This document shows positions 1 through 12,171 of a stretch of 64,000 nucleotides of DNA, piece after piece (position 1 is the stretch's first letter; the number at the start of each line of letters is the position of its first letter). A program made the translations under genes and the position numbers. The notes beneath the pieces are model-generated. The model saw only the letters and a list, made by a program, of their open reading frames with translations. It was not told the DNA's origin and made no database searches. This DNA comes from Roridomyces roridus. Its lineage: Eukaryota > Basidiomycota > Agaricomycetes > Agaricales > Mycenaceae. The stretch is from the NCBI GenBank assembly GCA_029378245.1, contig JARKIF010000050.1:265894-329893 (forward strand). Direction: 5' to 3'.

Positions 1-361
1 CGGGTCCCCGTAGATGTCTTTTGCTCGAGGTCCGTGGAGTTTGGATATTTTGGGCGACGAGTCGTTCAGAATGGACTTTGCTTCAAGTTACACTCGAGAT
101 TCGATACCCAAATGTAGCATGCGGCACGCCGACGTGACCCGTCGGAATGGGAGCACGAGCCGGGCCGGAAAAGACAGAATATCTCTTACCGAAGCCCGAG
201 GAGCTGTCAGGCCTGAGAGGAAATTCTCGGATACGATGAGGAAATAGCAGCGGTGATTTGATAGAAGTAAAAGACGGGAATGAGAGCGGAGTTTGGATCT
301 CAAGTACAGCAGCTTCAATAGTCATCAAACACTTGAATCCGTTCCAAATGAGCCGTGAAAT
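1..361. other. Intergenic, no gene seen
   Basis: Only short overlapping open frames on both strands, none with a recognisable domain or splice structure. It lies downstream of the minus-strand GH43 gene. Confidence 0.5.
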
Positions 362-1875
362 CTAAAACCGATACTCAGAAGGATTTCTTTCACTTGAACC
401 AAAAAAATATAACACACCTCCACCCTCAATCGCCTCAACGCCAAACGTAATCGTGTTCGGTCCCTCCTTCAAAGCAAGCGCTACAGGCACAGTCGAGCGG
501 TGACCCGCCCTCGAGTTGAGTGCAGAGAGCATAATGCGCGGCTCGCCGTTGACAGAGATGTGCGCCTCGCCCGCAGTGCGGTTGTTTACGGTGTATTCAA
601 AAGCGACCCATTGTTTTTCCAGCGCGTTGCCGAGCACGTTTGTGAAGGTGACGTTGCTGGAGGGGCTAACTGCTGAGTGTCAGTGGAATGCAATCGAGTG
701 AGAGGGTCAAATACTGTTGTGCACGGCGCGCTTGTTGATAACTACAAAAGAGTTTGAATTTCACTGGGCAAATAGACAGCAGAGTCTCACACGCAGAGCC
801 TCCGATAATGCCATCGGCAGCATTGAACGTTGTGTTGACGAAATTGGAGGACACGACGACACCGGTTCCCAGGTTGACAGTCCACATAGCATGATCCTGT
901 AGCGTCAACGTCTGGTTAGCTGTCGACACCGTAATCGGCAGCCACTCGTAATTGCTCGCATCTGAACCCGTGGAATCCCATATATCTCCCAAAAACACAT
1001 ACGTCGTCGCGCTCGACCCAGTGATCTTCAACTCGGCGCTGTTCTGCGAGTTGTACGTGTTGGTCGATTCGGGGGCAATGTCCGTGCCACCTGACCAAGG
1101 ACCTGAAATCGCCGGTGCCCAGTATACTTTATCGGGGTTTGCGGACCAACCGGTTTTTTGCGAGACGACGAGAAAGTAGGTGCTGTTTGCTTTCAACATC
1201 CCGGGTGCTTCGATGGAGGCTCCAATATCCGCCACTCGAGTGCCAATGGTAATCGGTGTTCCAGCGTTGATGTTGTTGATTTGCAAGCTGGATCATTTTA
1301 GGCAAGAGCGATGGGAATACAAATGAACCCACTTGTTCGAGTCGGCGCTGGACAGGAAATACGACGCGCCATTGTCATCGACAAACACGCCCATGTCCGA
1401 GAAACTCCGGGCATCGGGTGGGAGCAGCGCCGGAGACCCAGTGAGTGTGTATGCAGTCGATGCGGGAGTGCTGCCCGGTGCCACCAGTGTTACGATTTCG
1501 CGATTAACTTGTCCCCAGATATACCACTTCCCGCCAGAACTGACGAACTTGGGACGATACATTCCCGAGACCTGGTTGGTAGCGAAGCCGATGTGAGACC
1601 AGTTCATCAGATCTGTGGATTGGTAGATGTTGGGAATGACGCCGGCTGCTGCGCCGTACCCGAGCTGACAAGTACGTTCAGTTCTAGCATAAAAGAAAAC
1701 AAGCAGGTTCACTCACCCAGTAAAAGGTGCTCCCAACTTGGATCACATGTCCACCGTGCGCCAGTATCTTGGCGCCGCTCGTATCCGTCCAGACTGCGCC
1801 AGGAACGATGAACGACACCGCCAGCGCGGTGGACAAGAGGGAAGACAGAACCGCAAAAGTTGCGCCGAATTTCAT
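362..1875 (-). CDS. GH43 exo-beta-1,3-galactanase-like enzyme with C-terminal CBM35-like domain
   Basis: Secreted glycoside hydrolase predicted to remove galactose from beta-1,3-galactan backbones of type II arabinogalactan. The ATG at 1875 begins a signal peptide (MKFGATFAVLSSLLSTALA). Exons read 1875-1717, 1664-1333 and 1287 to about 820, then about 672-362, with short GT-AG introns. The catalytic part shows the GH43_24-style stretches HGGHVIQVGSTFYW, IYQSTDLMNW, MYRPKF and PESTNTYNSQ. The last exon (VTFTNVLG, then AFEYTVNNRTAGEAHISVNG) resembles the CBM35 that follows this catalytic domain in white-rot enzymes. The total of about 420 residues matches that architecture. It is divergent from the DUF1996 gene. 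The family is fairly sure; the exact substrate is inference. Confidence 0.8.
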
Positions 1876-2378
1876 GATGTGGTAGAAGTGAAGCTGAACG
1901 TGTCTGGAGAGTTATATGGACACTCCCGGCCCGTTGTGAGTTTGCGAACCTCGGGGCACGGGAGGGTCCCCGTGGCTTGATCTAGCGTATGAGGATCCTT
2001 GGAGGGTGATACCTTGGCAACGAAGGGTCTTTCGGATGGTTGTCGGGTTGAAGAGAGGGCTCAATCTCGGCGCAATTGCGAGCAAACTAGACAAAGGCAT
2101 GGTCCGAATTTCGACGGTGGTGGTCGGAAGAAACAAGTTCTGACCGGCCATCAAAGTGTGTTGGATGTCATCATCCTCGCCTTTTTTATTGCCGCCGCCA
2201 TTGGAGCTCAAGGGAGGCTCCCGTCTGAAATAGGTCATTATCCTCGGTGGAGACAACAAATGCGTCATCTCGTATTCCCCCGACAGGGTGTATTATTATG
2301 CGACAGCACCAGGCACGCCTTGCCACGAACGCGTGTCTTGACCTGTCTTGACGTTCTCTCTCTGCTTCCTGCTTGGCC
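1876..2378. promoter_or_regulatory. Shared divergent intergenic region
   Basis: About 500 bp between the divergently transcribed GH43 and DUF1996 genes, so it should hold both promoters. I see no TATA box or repeated operator I would defend. Confidence 0.35.
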
Positions 2379-4347
2379 ATGCGGCACCTCCTCGAGATCT
2401 CTTTCGTGCTCTCGGGATTCCCTTGCTATGCCTACTGGCTGATGTCTGCAAGTGCGAATCCTACAGCTATCCATCTTCTCCACTTTGAACAATTTCAGAT
2501 AACATCCTGACCACGCAAAGACTGGATCCAGTGATATCTCCCGGGAATGTCTCGACTCATGTCCATTCTGGTATGTTTCCCAGACATTCCTTCTTGTCAC
2601 ACTGAACCTGGCAGTTCTTGGCGGCAGCAACTTTGGCTTGAACACGTCTACTGCTGCTCTGAGAAATAGCACCTGTACCTCGATTCCTATTCCAGAAGAT
2701 AAATCCAACTATTGGTTTCCGGTGCGAGTGTTTTATTGTCATGTCGTCGGATCTAACATACGAACAGCAACTGTACTTTCAGTGCGTCACTCAAGGCGAG
2801 CACCTGTATTTGATCTGATAATTTCACAGATGGTCCAACGGTACATTTACGAGGCGAGTTTGATATATTCAACTGTGCGACGGTATTCAACAACAGCATT
2901 CAGTGTCAGCGGCAATCCGGTCATGTATGTCTTGCTTGCGTGCCTCAAATTCGGAATCCTGATTTCTTAGATGTGAGAATTTCCTCTTGGAATCGGACTC
3001 TTTCTGACCTCCCTGGTAGACTATTTGTTCAACAATACCCTTGGGGCTACAACCGAGTTTCCAGACGACGTAAGCGGAGCGGGTGTAAACCAAGAGTTCC
3101 TCGAATTGATTTCTCTCTCGAGTTCCGAATGATTTCAGGCGACACGACACTCCGAACCTACGACCCCACATCGTTCGCCCAACAAGCGATAACATTCCTC
3201 TGCCTCGATTTCAACGGTGTATCGACCAAATACAATCAACTGCCTACGGGAGTTGGCTGTCCTTCAGGAATTCGTTCTCAAATTGTAGGTTGATTGCCTT
3301 CCTTCCTTTGGGGCACTCACAAGTCTTCGCAGAACTTTCCCAGTTGTTGGAATGGCAAAGACGTGGACTCATCCGACCATAAATCGCACGTAGCATTCCT
3401 CAGCACGGGCCCGGACAGTGGACTATGCACGGATCCATCCTTCCCCGTAACGCTGCCTCGGATTTTCATGGAAGTGTACTGGGTCGTGCAGGATTTTGAA
3501 GATCAGCGGAAATTTGCTATGACGCCCAGTCAACCGTTCGTGTAAGTGGTTGTGATTGGAGGATGGCAGAGGTTCTGATTGTCGTGGCCAGGTTTTCAAA
3601 CGGCGGTATGTAGCATTATTCTCCGTCCTCAAACAGCTCTGAACAGTATACAGATCCAACAGGGTACGGGTATCATGCAGACTTCTTCAATGGGTGAGTG
3701 AGCACCGCATAATCTCAGCTTTATTCCTTACTATCTTCGCAGCTGGCAGCCAGGAGTCCTCCAAAAAGCGCTCAATGGCTGCAACTGTAATCCATACGGC
3801 GATTCCGCTTGCTGCGTGGCGGCTGGTATATTCGGTATGAATACCTCCGCGACTTGTTATATAACGGATTCCGTGGATGAACAAAGCAAGTCTTCTGTCT
3901 TCATGGTTCTCGGTGACTTACTGAGTTTACTTACTTAGCGCTGGGAACACTGGATACTCTACCGGGAAATAACCCTGTCCAAGGTGAGCTTCGATCCGCC
4001 CGTCGTCTGTGCGACAACGAGTGATGTTTCTTTATATGCATAGCTCCTTGTAAGATCAACCTCTCTTCACCGAACGACGCTGACAGCTTGTGGCAGGTTA
4101 CGAGAATTACATCGACCCCATAACCCCGCCCATCCTCTCACCAGTCTACGTCTTCGCCGGTTCCTCCACAACCGGCGGACCAACTGGAACGGTTGCTACG
4201 CCCGCGCAAACGGCCGACGTATCGCAGACTGCGAATGGCTCGTGTATCCGGAAGGGCGGAGCGATTAGCGTGAGGAGGCCGAGAGGGCGGGTTGTGGTGG
4301 TGCTGGCAGTGTTAACGACGGTTTTTGTGAATAGTTTTATTTCGTGA
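2379..4347 (+). CDS. Secreted DUF1996 domain protein with C-terminal hydrophobic tail
   Basis: Function unknown; DUF1996 proteins are secreted or cell-wall proteins common in fungi. The ATG at 2379 gives a hydrophobic leader ending LMSA. A 47-bp intron and a 44-bp intron then join NILTTQRLDPVISPG to HVHSVLGGSNFG, the family N-terminal signature. Later exons give NYWFPQLYFQ, the core NFPSCWNGKDVDSSDHKSH, GYGYHADFFNGWQPGVLQKA and a Cys-rich stretch CNCNPYGDSACC. The end (VVVVLAVLTTVFVNSFIS) is hydrophobic and fits a GPI signal or membrane anchor. At least eight introns are present. The start is chosen because it alone connects in frame to the DUF1996 N-terminus; the family call is strong. Confidence 0.8.
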
Positions 4348-4868
4348 GACGTATACATGTCCATCTTGCAAACGATGCCAGCAGCACCTTTTTACGCTCG
4401 AGGTCGCAACCCAAAAACATACTCTTCCTCGGCTGCTAAAGAATCCTCGAGTTTGCTGGGAAGAAGTTGAAACGAGTGGAACATGAGTGTGTGTGGCAAA
4501 GTGAGTGGACAATGAGTGGGAGTGCATTTCATGGCCACTCACTCCAACTTGGGTCTTGTCCAGTAAAGCCCGGCATACGAATCCTTTGGGTATGCACCAA
4601 CAGAAATTCAGTCTGGCAGTGACTTCGTTATAATTAGTCTGCCTCCGCATACTCTATTCTAAATTTATATCTCTCCTCAACCGTCCACTTGTTCAGAGAC
4701 TCGAGATTTCGAACGCCTATTCATGAGTAATATAGTGAAGTCGGCTTGGTTGAAATTCAACCTGCGGAAGCTGCGGAGACAGCGATCACGCGCAAGGTAC
4801 AAACATAGAACGACCAAAATAGTGGCACAGTGTCACCACGCCAACTCTTTTCTCTCTCTCACTCCACG
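4348..4868. other. Intergenic between DUF1996 and GH79 genes
   Basis: Holds the 3' end of the DUF1996 gene and the promoter of the GH79 gene. No coding signal was recognised. Confidence 0.4.
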
Positions 4869-7800
4869 ATGGCGAGGCTACTCCTCCCACTCCTCCTCTT
4901 CTCCCCGACCGTCTTTGCCGCCATCACCGTCGTCTACGCCCCCGGCCAGGCGCCGCTCGGCACAGCGACAGGTTCTGCCAGCGCCGCAGCCTACTCAGGC
5001 TCAGCTGCCTACAACCCCACCGTTCTCAACGCCCCACCCATTCCCAACCCACCTCCTCCCTCGAACTTCAATGTAAGCCTCATCACGGGTGGGACGCCCG
5101 GTGCAAGTATCGTGCAGTCCGGCGATTTTGTGGGCTTCTCGGTCGAGATGAGTGTCTCGAATCAAGTCTGTGCGTCCTTCCTTGTTCTTTGTATGCATTA
5201 TACTAACGAACAGAAAAAGTGGGCAAAAATTCGACGAATATCCAAGTGCCGTTCCTGAACCTCATGGCGAGCATCGTGCAGCGTGCAGGGTCCGTGCGTC
5301 TGCGTGTCGGCGGAAACTCGCAGGAGAGCGCGACGTTGGTGCCATCCATTCCCGACGGCAAGATTCTCACCAAGAACCTGACGGGTGTTACGGGGACCAC
5401 GGCCACGCCGCCGCTCGAGTATAGCGCCGATCTTTTCTACATGGTCCGTCCATCCACACACTCTCAGATGCCCACTTACCAACCTGCAGATGGCCAACAT
5501 CTCCACCATGACCAACGTCCGCTGGTTCCTCGGTATCCCTTGGTTCGTTACCACCCCGTTCGACCTTTCCATCGTCGGCTCGGCCCAGGTCATCCTCGGT
5601 GACACCCTCATCGGGTATCAAGCCGCCAACGAACCCGATCTCTACAACAACCATGGGCATCGGGCAGCCAGCTACGGACCGTTCGATTACTATGGCGAGT
5701 TTTCGGACTGTATCAGTCAGTTGGCGTCGGATGGCGTGGATCCCACTGGCAAGGCGGCTACGCTGCTCATGGGTGAGCGCAGCCTTTCTTGAGCAGGCAG
5801 AGGCTGACGACCCACGGACAGGTCCCTCTGTTGCCGATGGCAATTGGTCCCCCGAGATGGTGTGGGATACCGGTTTTGTCGATACCTATAGTAACAATTT
5901 GGCGTTTTTGACTGTGGAAAAGTGAGTTTCCCTAATCTTCTTTTTCTTGTTCGAGATGTCGCGTACCTGTTGGCTCTGTCATCACGGGGGCGCGCCAGAC
6001 GTGGGGCGATCGAGCTTAGACATCCCAATGACATGCGCTGGCTGGGCGCCAAGATGGTCTTGGGTGTGGGGTGCCGGCATTGCTACTGTTTCTTCTTCTC
6101 CCATCACGACAAGGTTCTTCTGTCGTGTGCACGACGAGGACGGGGACGGGGACGACCGCCTCCTCGATGGGTGGACCCGCTTTGCTCGACTGATGGGGCT
6201 CCATCTCGTTTCCTTCTTGACGAAGATGGGCCACGGACGCTGCTCTTCTTGCTTGACGGGGCGCGGTGGTTCTTCCTATGCCTGCGCGAGGCGTCTTGCG
6301 ATGAGCGAGTCGAAGATCTCGTGGGCTTGCCATGCTTGTCGTCTGCCGACTGGTCGTTCCTATCCTTTTTCTTCCTGGCTGCGTCCTTCCTCGCGCTGCC
6401 TCGAGGCACTTGCTTCGGCCTCTGCTTGGCGAGGCATCTGTGGTCGTCCGTTACGGTGGCACTGGGACGAGATAAAGGTCACCGCAAAGACTCGAGTACG
6501 AGGATTCTCTTGCTGCTCATCACCCATCTCTATCACTATATACCGTCCCGGGCACCAAGGCCCGTTGTGGGATTCGCTCTTTGCGTCTTATCACTATGGT
6601 ATCCCCGAGGCCGCGTTGCTGATTTGCGGGTTTCACAGGTATCCGACTGACAACTGTGCTGCGCAGTTCAATACTGGAGGTCCCATTATTGATCCGCAGA
6701 CGGTGTTCCCCGACTTCCTCAACCACACGGCACACACGGCACTGCTGGCGCCCTACCTAAACAGCACGGCGTTTGCGCAGAGCAAGAACAAGAAGTTGCT
6801 GATGTTTGAGACGAATACGGTCAGTTCCCAAATAGGCAGGTGGTACCTGGGCTGACACTTTTTACAGGCTTCGTGCGGTGGCTTTGCTGGGATCTCGGAC
6901 TCGTTCGGTGCGGCGCTCTGGGGTCTCGACTATTCGCTGCAGATGGCGCACTCGAATTTCAGTGGAGCTCTGTTCCACGTCGGTGGGCAGAATGTCTTTT
7001 ATAATGTACGTGCATTCGGTTGTCTATGCTACCCTTGCTGAGTCATTCGCCTACAGCCCTTTACTCGTACGTTCTCACCTCTCCACCGCGCCCTACTGAC
7101 ACTCTCCCTCAGCTCCGCCCACGAACCAATCGAGCTTCCACCAATGGACGATCGGCCCCATCTTCTACTCTGCCCTCGTCATGGCCGAAGCGATCGGGCC
7201 CTCCAACACGACCCAAGTCCTCGACCTCCAGGTGAACGGCAATAACGAATTCACGCCCGGCTACGCCATCTACGAGAACGGCGACCCTGCTCGCGTGGCG
7301 CTTTTCAATTACGTCACCGACCCGTCGGGCGCGAGCGACGTGACGGCCGTCATCTCCGTCGCCCAGCCCAACGGCGGGGGGAGCTCCACGCCTTCCTCGG
7401 TGCAAGTCAAGTACCTGTCTGCGGCTAGCGTCTCACAAAAGGGCAACATTACCTGGGCGGGGCAGACGTATGGCAGCATCTTTGAGAGTGATGGGCGGTT
7501 GACGGGGAGCGAGGATGTCAAGACTGTGCAGTGTGATACGACGGCGCAGACTTGTTCTGTCACGGTTCCTGCGCCTGGGTTTGCGCTTGTGTTTTTGAAG
7601 AGTCAGGATGACACGGCTGGGGCTCCGAGCAAGACTTTTGCGACGACGGCATTGACAAAGACGGCTAATACGGGTGCGTGTTGTGCTCTTCTTGTTTTCC
7701 ACGATATGAGCTGATGCGTTCCCTGTAGCGACTATTGCTGCCACGGTGTTGGCTACGTCGAACGGACATGGAGGACCGGGGGATCCGCTTAACGAGAACT

Positions 7801-7916
7801 CGGAGCTGGGGAGCACGAGTAAGGGGAGTACGAATGGGGCTGAAGGCTTGAGGCCTGCGACGCTGCTTCTCACGGCGGCCCTACTTGTCGGTGCGATGTT
7901 TGTTGGGCGGAGGTGA
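4869..7916 (+). CDS. GH79 beta-glucuronidase-like secreted enzyme, GPI-type C-terminus
   Basis: Predicted retaining glycoside hydrolase acting on glucuronosyl or 4-O-methyl-glucuronosyl residues, for instance on arabinogalactan side chains. The ATG at 4869 begins the signal peptide MARLLLPLLLFSPTVFA. The domain runs from FVGFSVEMSV through RLRVGGNSQES; the acid/base motif is in YQAANEPDLYNN and the nucleophile Glu in KLLMFETNTASCGG. A beta-sandwich-like C-terminal part (YAIYENGDPARVALFNY) is followed by a Ser/Gly linker and a terminal hydrophobic segment (LLLTAALLVGAMFVG), consistent with GPI attachment. Introns are around 50 bp except one of 717 bp (5922-6638) between VEK and YPTDNCAAQF. It sits near a GH43 galactanase-like gene. 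Confidence 0.85.
5922..6638 (+). other. Unusually long (717 bp) intron in the GH79 gene
   Basis: The splice GAA AA|GTGAGT ... TTTCACAG|G TAT CCG restores the conserved peptide LTVEKYPTDNCAAQF, so this stretch is intronic. It is more than ten times longer than the other introns in this gene. It has long GC-rich open frames on both strands, including a minus-strand Arg/Lys/Ser-rich frame (about 6104-6409) with no recognised domain. I could not find convincing terminal repeats or a target-site duplication. Confidence 0.65.
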
Positions 7917-9822
7917 GGTAGTAGATAGAGACGTACAGACACTCGTTTTTATTATGTTTTCCTGACTCGTACCGGTACGCTTTGTACCTGTCTTGTCAAT
8001 CGCTCCATATACAGTACGTTCCTATGTATATATTCTCATACCCTGGACTCTGGCTTGGAATCATGATCGACCAATCATCGGATCGGATCAGTTCAGCTAT
8101 TCGGATCAATACATCTCTAGTTCGGATCAATGCAGCTCTTTTTACTCTTCCCGCACTTTGCACTTTACAAGACTTTACTGCCCTGGTTCTCTTAGAGTCG
8201 GACTGAACCTTTCTGCAAGATCTTCGCATCAACGTGGACGAAAACAGATCTCTGAATCTTCCCGCCGATACATAAGCGACTCGACCGGTCTCGTCGAGGC
8301 GTTGCATGCCCGTGTCTGAAGAACGGGCGCTCGTAGAGAGGTCAGTCATCTGTTCTTTGAGAGAAGCACCCGATAGTTAAAACGGCATGGGTACCGCAGA
8401 TTCTGCCCATGGGAACCATCCACTCGCACTTGTATCTGGTTCTAGAAGTGGAGCTCCGCAGCCCGCTCTCAAAACTGTCTTTGACGATCCTGGAGACTGT
8501 CGCGAATCTCTCTCGTGGTGCCGCTCGGGTATAGGGAGCCTCGCCCTCTTCGTCTCGTTGACACCATGGCGTCCTCTTACCGCAAAGACCGCGTTCAGCT
8601 TTGTCGGGATCTATGCGGCGTCGTCTTATGTCTCCAAGGAAGAGCTCATGATCAATACTAGGATTCCATTCTTTCTGTGTCGGGCTCTCGATATGCCCCT
8701 GCCAAAAACGAACATTCTCAAGTCACTGGTCGTGCGTAGCCCGCTTTGTTTTGCAAAGTGGTAGCTCACTAGATGAGCTCAAACAATTTATTGGACGCGC
8801 ATGTCAACGCTGCGGGGCTGCTCCCTGCCCGTCCCGTGGTTGCTTTGACATTAACCTCGCCCAGCATCGCACGAGGGGACATTAGAGGCGGTGGGGATGA
8901 GAGACATGTGAGTTATCTGGCGAGGACGGCTCTGGATGGCATGGCTGGAACATGGCGAGGTCTATCGGTGATTTTTTCTTCTCTTCGTGGTTAAGTTTGG
9001 TCAGTTTTTACTCCATCCCTCAAGTTGGGTTTCCCGTCGCTTTGTTTTCGGGGTTCCGACGATCTACATGTGCTGTCTTTCGTATCTATAACTTGTCTTC
9101 TGCTTTCGGGTCTTTTGTGGTTGTCGGATCGTCCGACGTTGATATCGCTTACCACGAACTTCACTGGGTCATGGTACACTGCGATCGTTCGCTGAATCTT
9201 TTTCTGCCTTGGCTCTTATTCGTTGTTCGGCAAAAACCTTCGGTAGTCGCCTCAGCAACAGTCCAGGCCTGTCCTTCAAGATTAGATTCTTTCAGTTGCT
9301 ATCGAAGCAGCGAAGGGCTGCACTGCAGTTCGTTTTGCTCGATTTACTTACTCCTCCGATGATTTCGCCTCTCTCAGAGCTGCCGCCTCAGTTGCTTGTC
9401 AATGTTGCGTCGGAGTCTCCATACTCGCAGTGAATGGCTGGCCGATCAGCTTCCCAGGTGAGTAAAACGCCTCAAGGTTGCCGCACGTTTCGGATTCATA
9501 CCTCAAGGGATTAGTTTCAAAAACGGCACACTATAACTTTGGGAAATTGCGTATGGTATGTTCAAGTCATTGAACATCGTCGAATATTTCATACGCCGCA
9601 ATGAAGTCCGAAAGATGCAGAGTAAGTGCACTTTTCATACGTGAACGTTGCACCTGTTAGGATGGTAGCCTAATCACGCACTTGGCACAGACGCCCACCG
9701 CTTCGGATAAGGATATAATTCGTAGGGAATGACAAGGATTAACGATACAGGCTCTCTATGGGCAAGGGTATTCAAGGGGTATAATAAGGTATATAAGCTG
9801 GATCGTTGCCGCTCACTCTATT
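7917..9822. other. Long intergenic region
   Basis: No supportable gene. Around 8070-8130 the motif CGGATCA recurs several times (TCGGATCGGATCAG, ATTCGGATCAAT, GTTCGGATCAAT). Open frames at 8387-8764 and 8952-9362 lack splice logic and domains. A short stretch near 9365-9400 (LSELPPQLLVNVAS) faintly resembles the start of an F-box, too little to annotate. Confidence 0.4.
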
Positions 9823-10737
9823 TTACCAGGTGAGCTGGGCGGACTGCGTAGGCGCGTACCACACGTCTCCCTGCTGATGCGGGAGGAAGCCGTCATACTG
9901 GTTTGGAGTCTCAAATGAGACTGCAATCTCGGGAGAGCCGGTGTGGGAGTGGACCTGGACATGATGGGGCGGGGTGGCGTGTATCAACTGCTGCTGGTGC
10001 GGTGGGGTTGGTGGGTTGGCGACGGGGGCGTAGGGGTCCGAGAGAAGAAGTGGGCCCTCGCATGCAGGTTCGCGTGACGTAATCCGACGATGAGGGAGGC
10101 TGCGCACGAAATCGGCGTCTTCGTCATCCTCGCCTTCAAGATCAACGGGATCAAACGCGGGCTCCTCGCCACCCATCACGAGCGTAAAGGCCTCGGAACG
10201 CGCCGGGGTATCGACAGGACGCATTCCCGCGCGCGCCCGCCACTGGTTGACCTCGTGCCGGACCATGTCGCATTCTGCGTTGAGTGCCCGCAGCTGATGG
10301 GATGCTAGTTGCCGGTAGCGACGCGCGGCACGGACATGTGCAATCGACGAATTTACGATAGCGGACTTGGATGGCCGACGGAGGTGTTTTAGGTTGGGCA
10401 GGAGAGCTGCAAGGTCCTACCGGTAACAGGTCAGTACGTCGGCCTTTGTCCTGCCAAGATGACGACGCACCAGGAAGCGCCCATTCAGTGTCTCTCGACG
10501 GGCTCGCTCCACAGCGTTATGAGACGCTCGGCGCTCTGCCGTATTCGGCTTTGGCTTGGCGGTGTACTCTCCGTACTCGGGGAGAGAAGGGATAATGAGG
10601 GAGGGCTGGTACTCGGCAGACAGACGGCGAGATGAGCCACTGGGAGATGTGGGCGTCTGCGGTGGGCCCGAGGAGAATGAGGAGGAGGAAGAAGTGGGCG
10701 ACGGCGGGCTGGCAGTGGTCGAATAGTTGTAAGACAT
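9823..10737 (-). CDS. bHLH transcription factor
   Basis: Predicted nuclear DNA-binding regulator of 286 residues. Exon 1 (10737-10471) and exon 2 (10416-9823) join in phase 0 across a 54-bp intron (GTGCGT...TAG) that falls inside the bHLH domain. The N-terminus is Ser/Pro/Thr-rich. The basic region is in NAVERARRETLNGRF with the E-box-contacting HN/ER pattern (SHNAVERARR); helix 1 continues to LAALLPNLKHL, and the loop and helix 2 are SKSAIVNSSIAHVRAARRYRQL. An acidic stretch (DLEGEDDEDADF) and a Pro/His/Gln-rich tail follow. The spliced peptide is continuous through the domain, so the model is well supported. Its targets are unknown. Confidence 0.85.
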
Positions 10738-12171
10738 GGCGGGGTGAGTGAGTGTGGATATGCAGTCGTTAAAGTGCGTTGTAGAGAATGACTGGCTGGA
10801 GAAGCTTTGGAAAGGTAGTTAATGAAAGTTGAAGAAGATGAAGTGGTCTGAACGAAGGTGGGGGTGGAAAGCAAGATTGAAAGGATTGGTTGTGGGGGCA
10901 ACACAAGCGGCCTGCCTTATAGCTACGCATCGGCGCGGGTCGGTGAACGAAATGAATCAGACAACGGGATACGGTAGCTGATCTGCAGTGCCTCCGTTCC
11001 CAAACAACCGTCGTCAAACACCGGCTTCGCGATTGACGCCTCGGCTATTGACCTTGTCATATCTCCCTTTTCACTGCTAAATGCCCCGAGGAACTTGCTG
11101 GACCCGAGCCAACTCGAATAGCACCCACCAGACAGTGAGGTATCAGCTCATCACAACCTTCCGCCTGCTTTTCACGAGGTGCAATGTGGATCCCACCCAA
11201 CTAGATGATCCGTCTCCCAGAATAAAATGAACGGAGATGGCATTAGACACGGAAAATCTGCTGTAATCTCCTCTAATCAACATCTTGGGGAGTTTTGGGC
11301 AGATGTGGTCTCCGTTGCTATTCATGTCAGAAGGGAGGCGGTGTCTGGGAAGGCACAGCAGGCTTCTCAACTGATCTGATTTACGGAGGGAGTGCTAAAT
11401 CCCGGTCTGTCAACTTTCAAGCGTGGGCGCTCGTCAAGTTGAACAACGGGTCGCGGCTTGTTCGGGAAATCAACTTTGGTTGAAACCGGCATATGGCGGG
11501 CTCAGGTACTCCATAGACTCGCAATATGCCTCCCGCGTCGGTGAAACGGGAAAAAAGCGCGAGTTAAAAGTGGCTGCGGCCCACATGCGTAGGAGATCGT
11601 CGAGCTTCCACCTCTGTTCCACCAATTATTGAGAGTCGTTTCATCAAGGCGCTCAACAAAGATAAAAAGTTCTGCACGTGGTGTGCATATTTCTGTGGGC
11701 TGTTAGAACAGGATCTGCACAGTCCCTTCGTGCATGGGTGAAACCTTGAACTTCTTTTGCATCGAATGCCAAGACAGATCCTGACGCAGTCCTAATATTC
11801 CGGGCGAGGACAAGAAAATCTTTTCGTAGGTGAGGCAAATGAGCTTCTGGAAGAGAGGCGAGCCTCGTGTAACTGCAATCGTCTTGGTTGTGATCCCGAT
11901 CAATCAATTGATTAGTGGTGCACCAAATAAACAGCTTTCTTCTCCCACTTCCACCATCTTCTTTATCATCCCCTTTGGCTCGAGCTCCGTCACCGCTGTG
12001 GTAGGTAAGTAGCCTAAAATACGCGCTGGTCCGCTCCCTCTTTCGGCATTGCTAAAATCTCAGCGCTCCGAGCCAAAATTTGCTCTCAAGAATACTTCGG
12101 CGATGGGCGCGGTTTCTTACACAATTCTCCGAGTCCGTTTCCTTCCTACTGGGGTATCGTTACATCGCAAG
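10738..12171. other. Intergenic region
   Basis: Upstream region of the minus-strand bHLH gene and the 3' flank of the next minus-strand gene. Short overlapping frames only; no domain, RNA gene or repeat seen. Confidence 0.4.

Noticed and set aside
5947..6855. 302-codon plus-strand open frame through the GH79 long intron
   Set aside because: It runs into the next GH79 exon only by chance of frame; the splice that restores VEK-YPTDNC removes it, and the translation has no domain.
8387..9433. Several open frames including an F-box-like LSELPPQLLVNVAS
   Set aside because: Match is too short, no continuing F-box helices and no splice structure.
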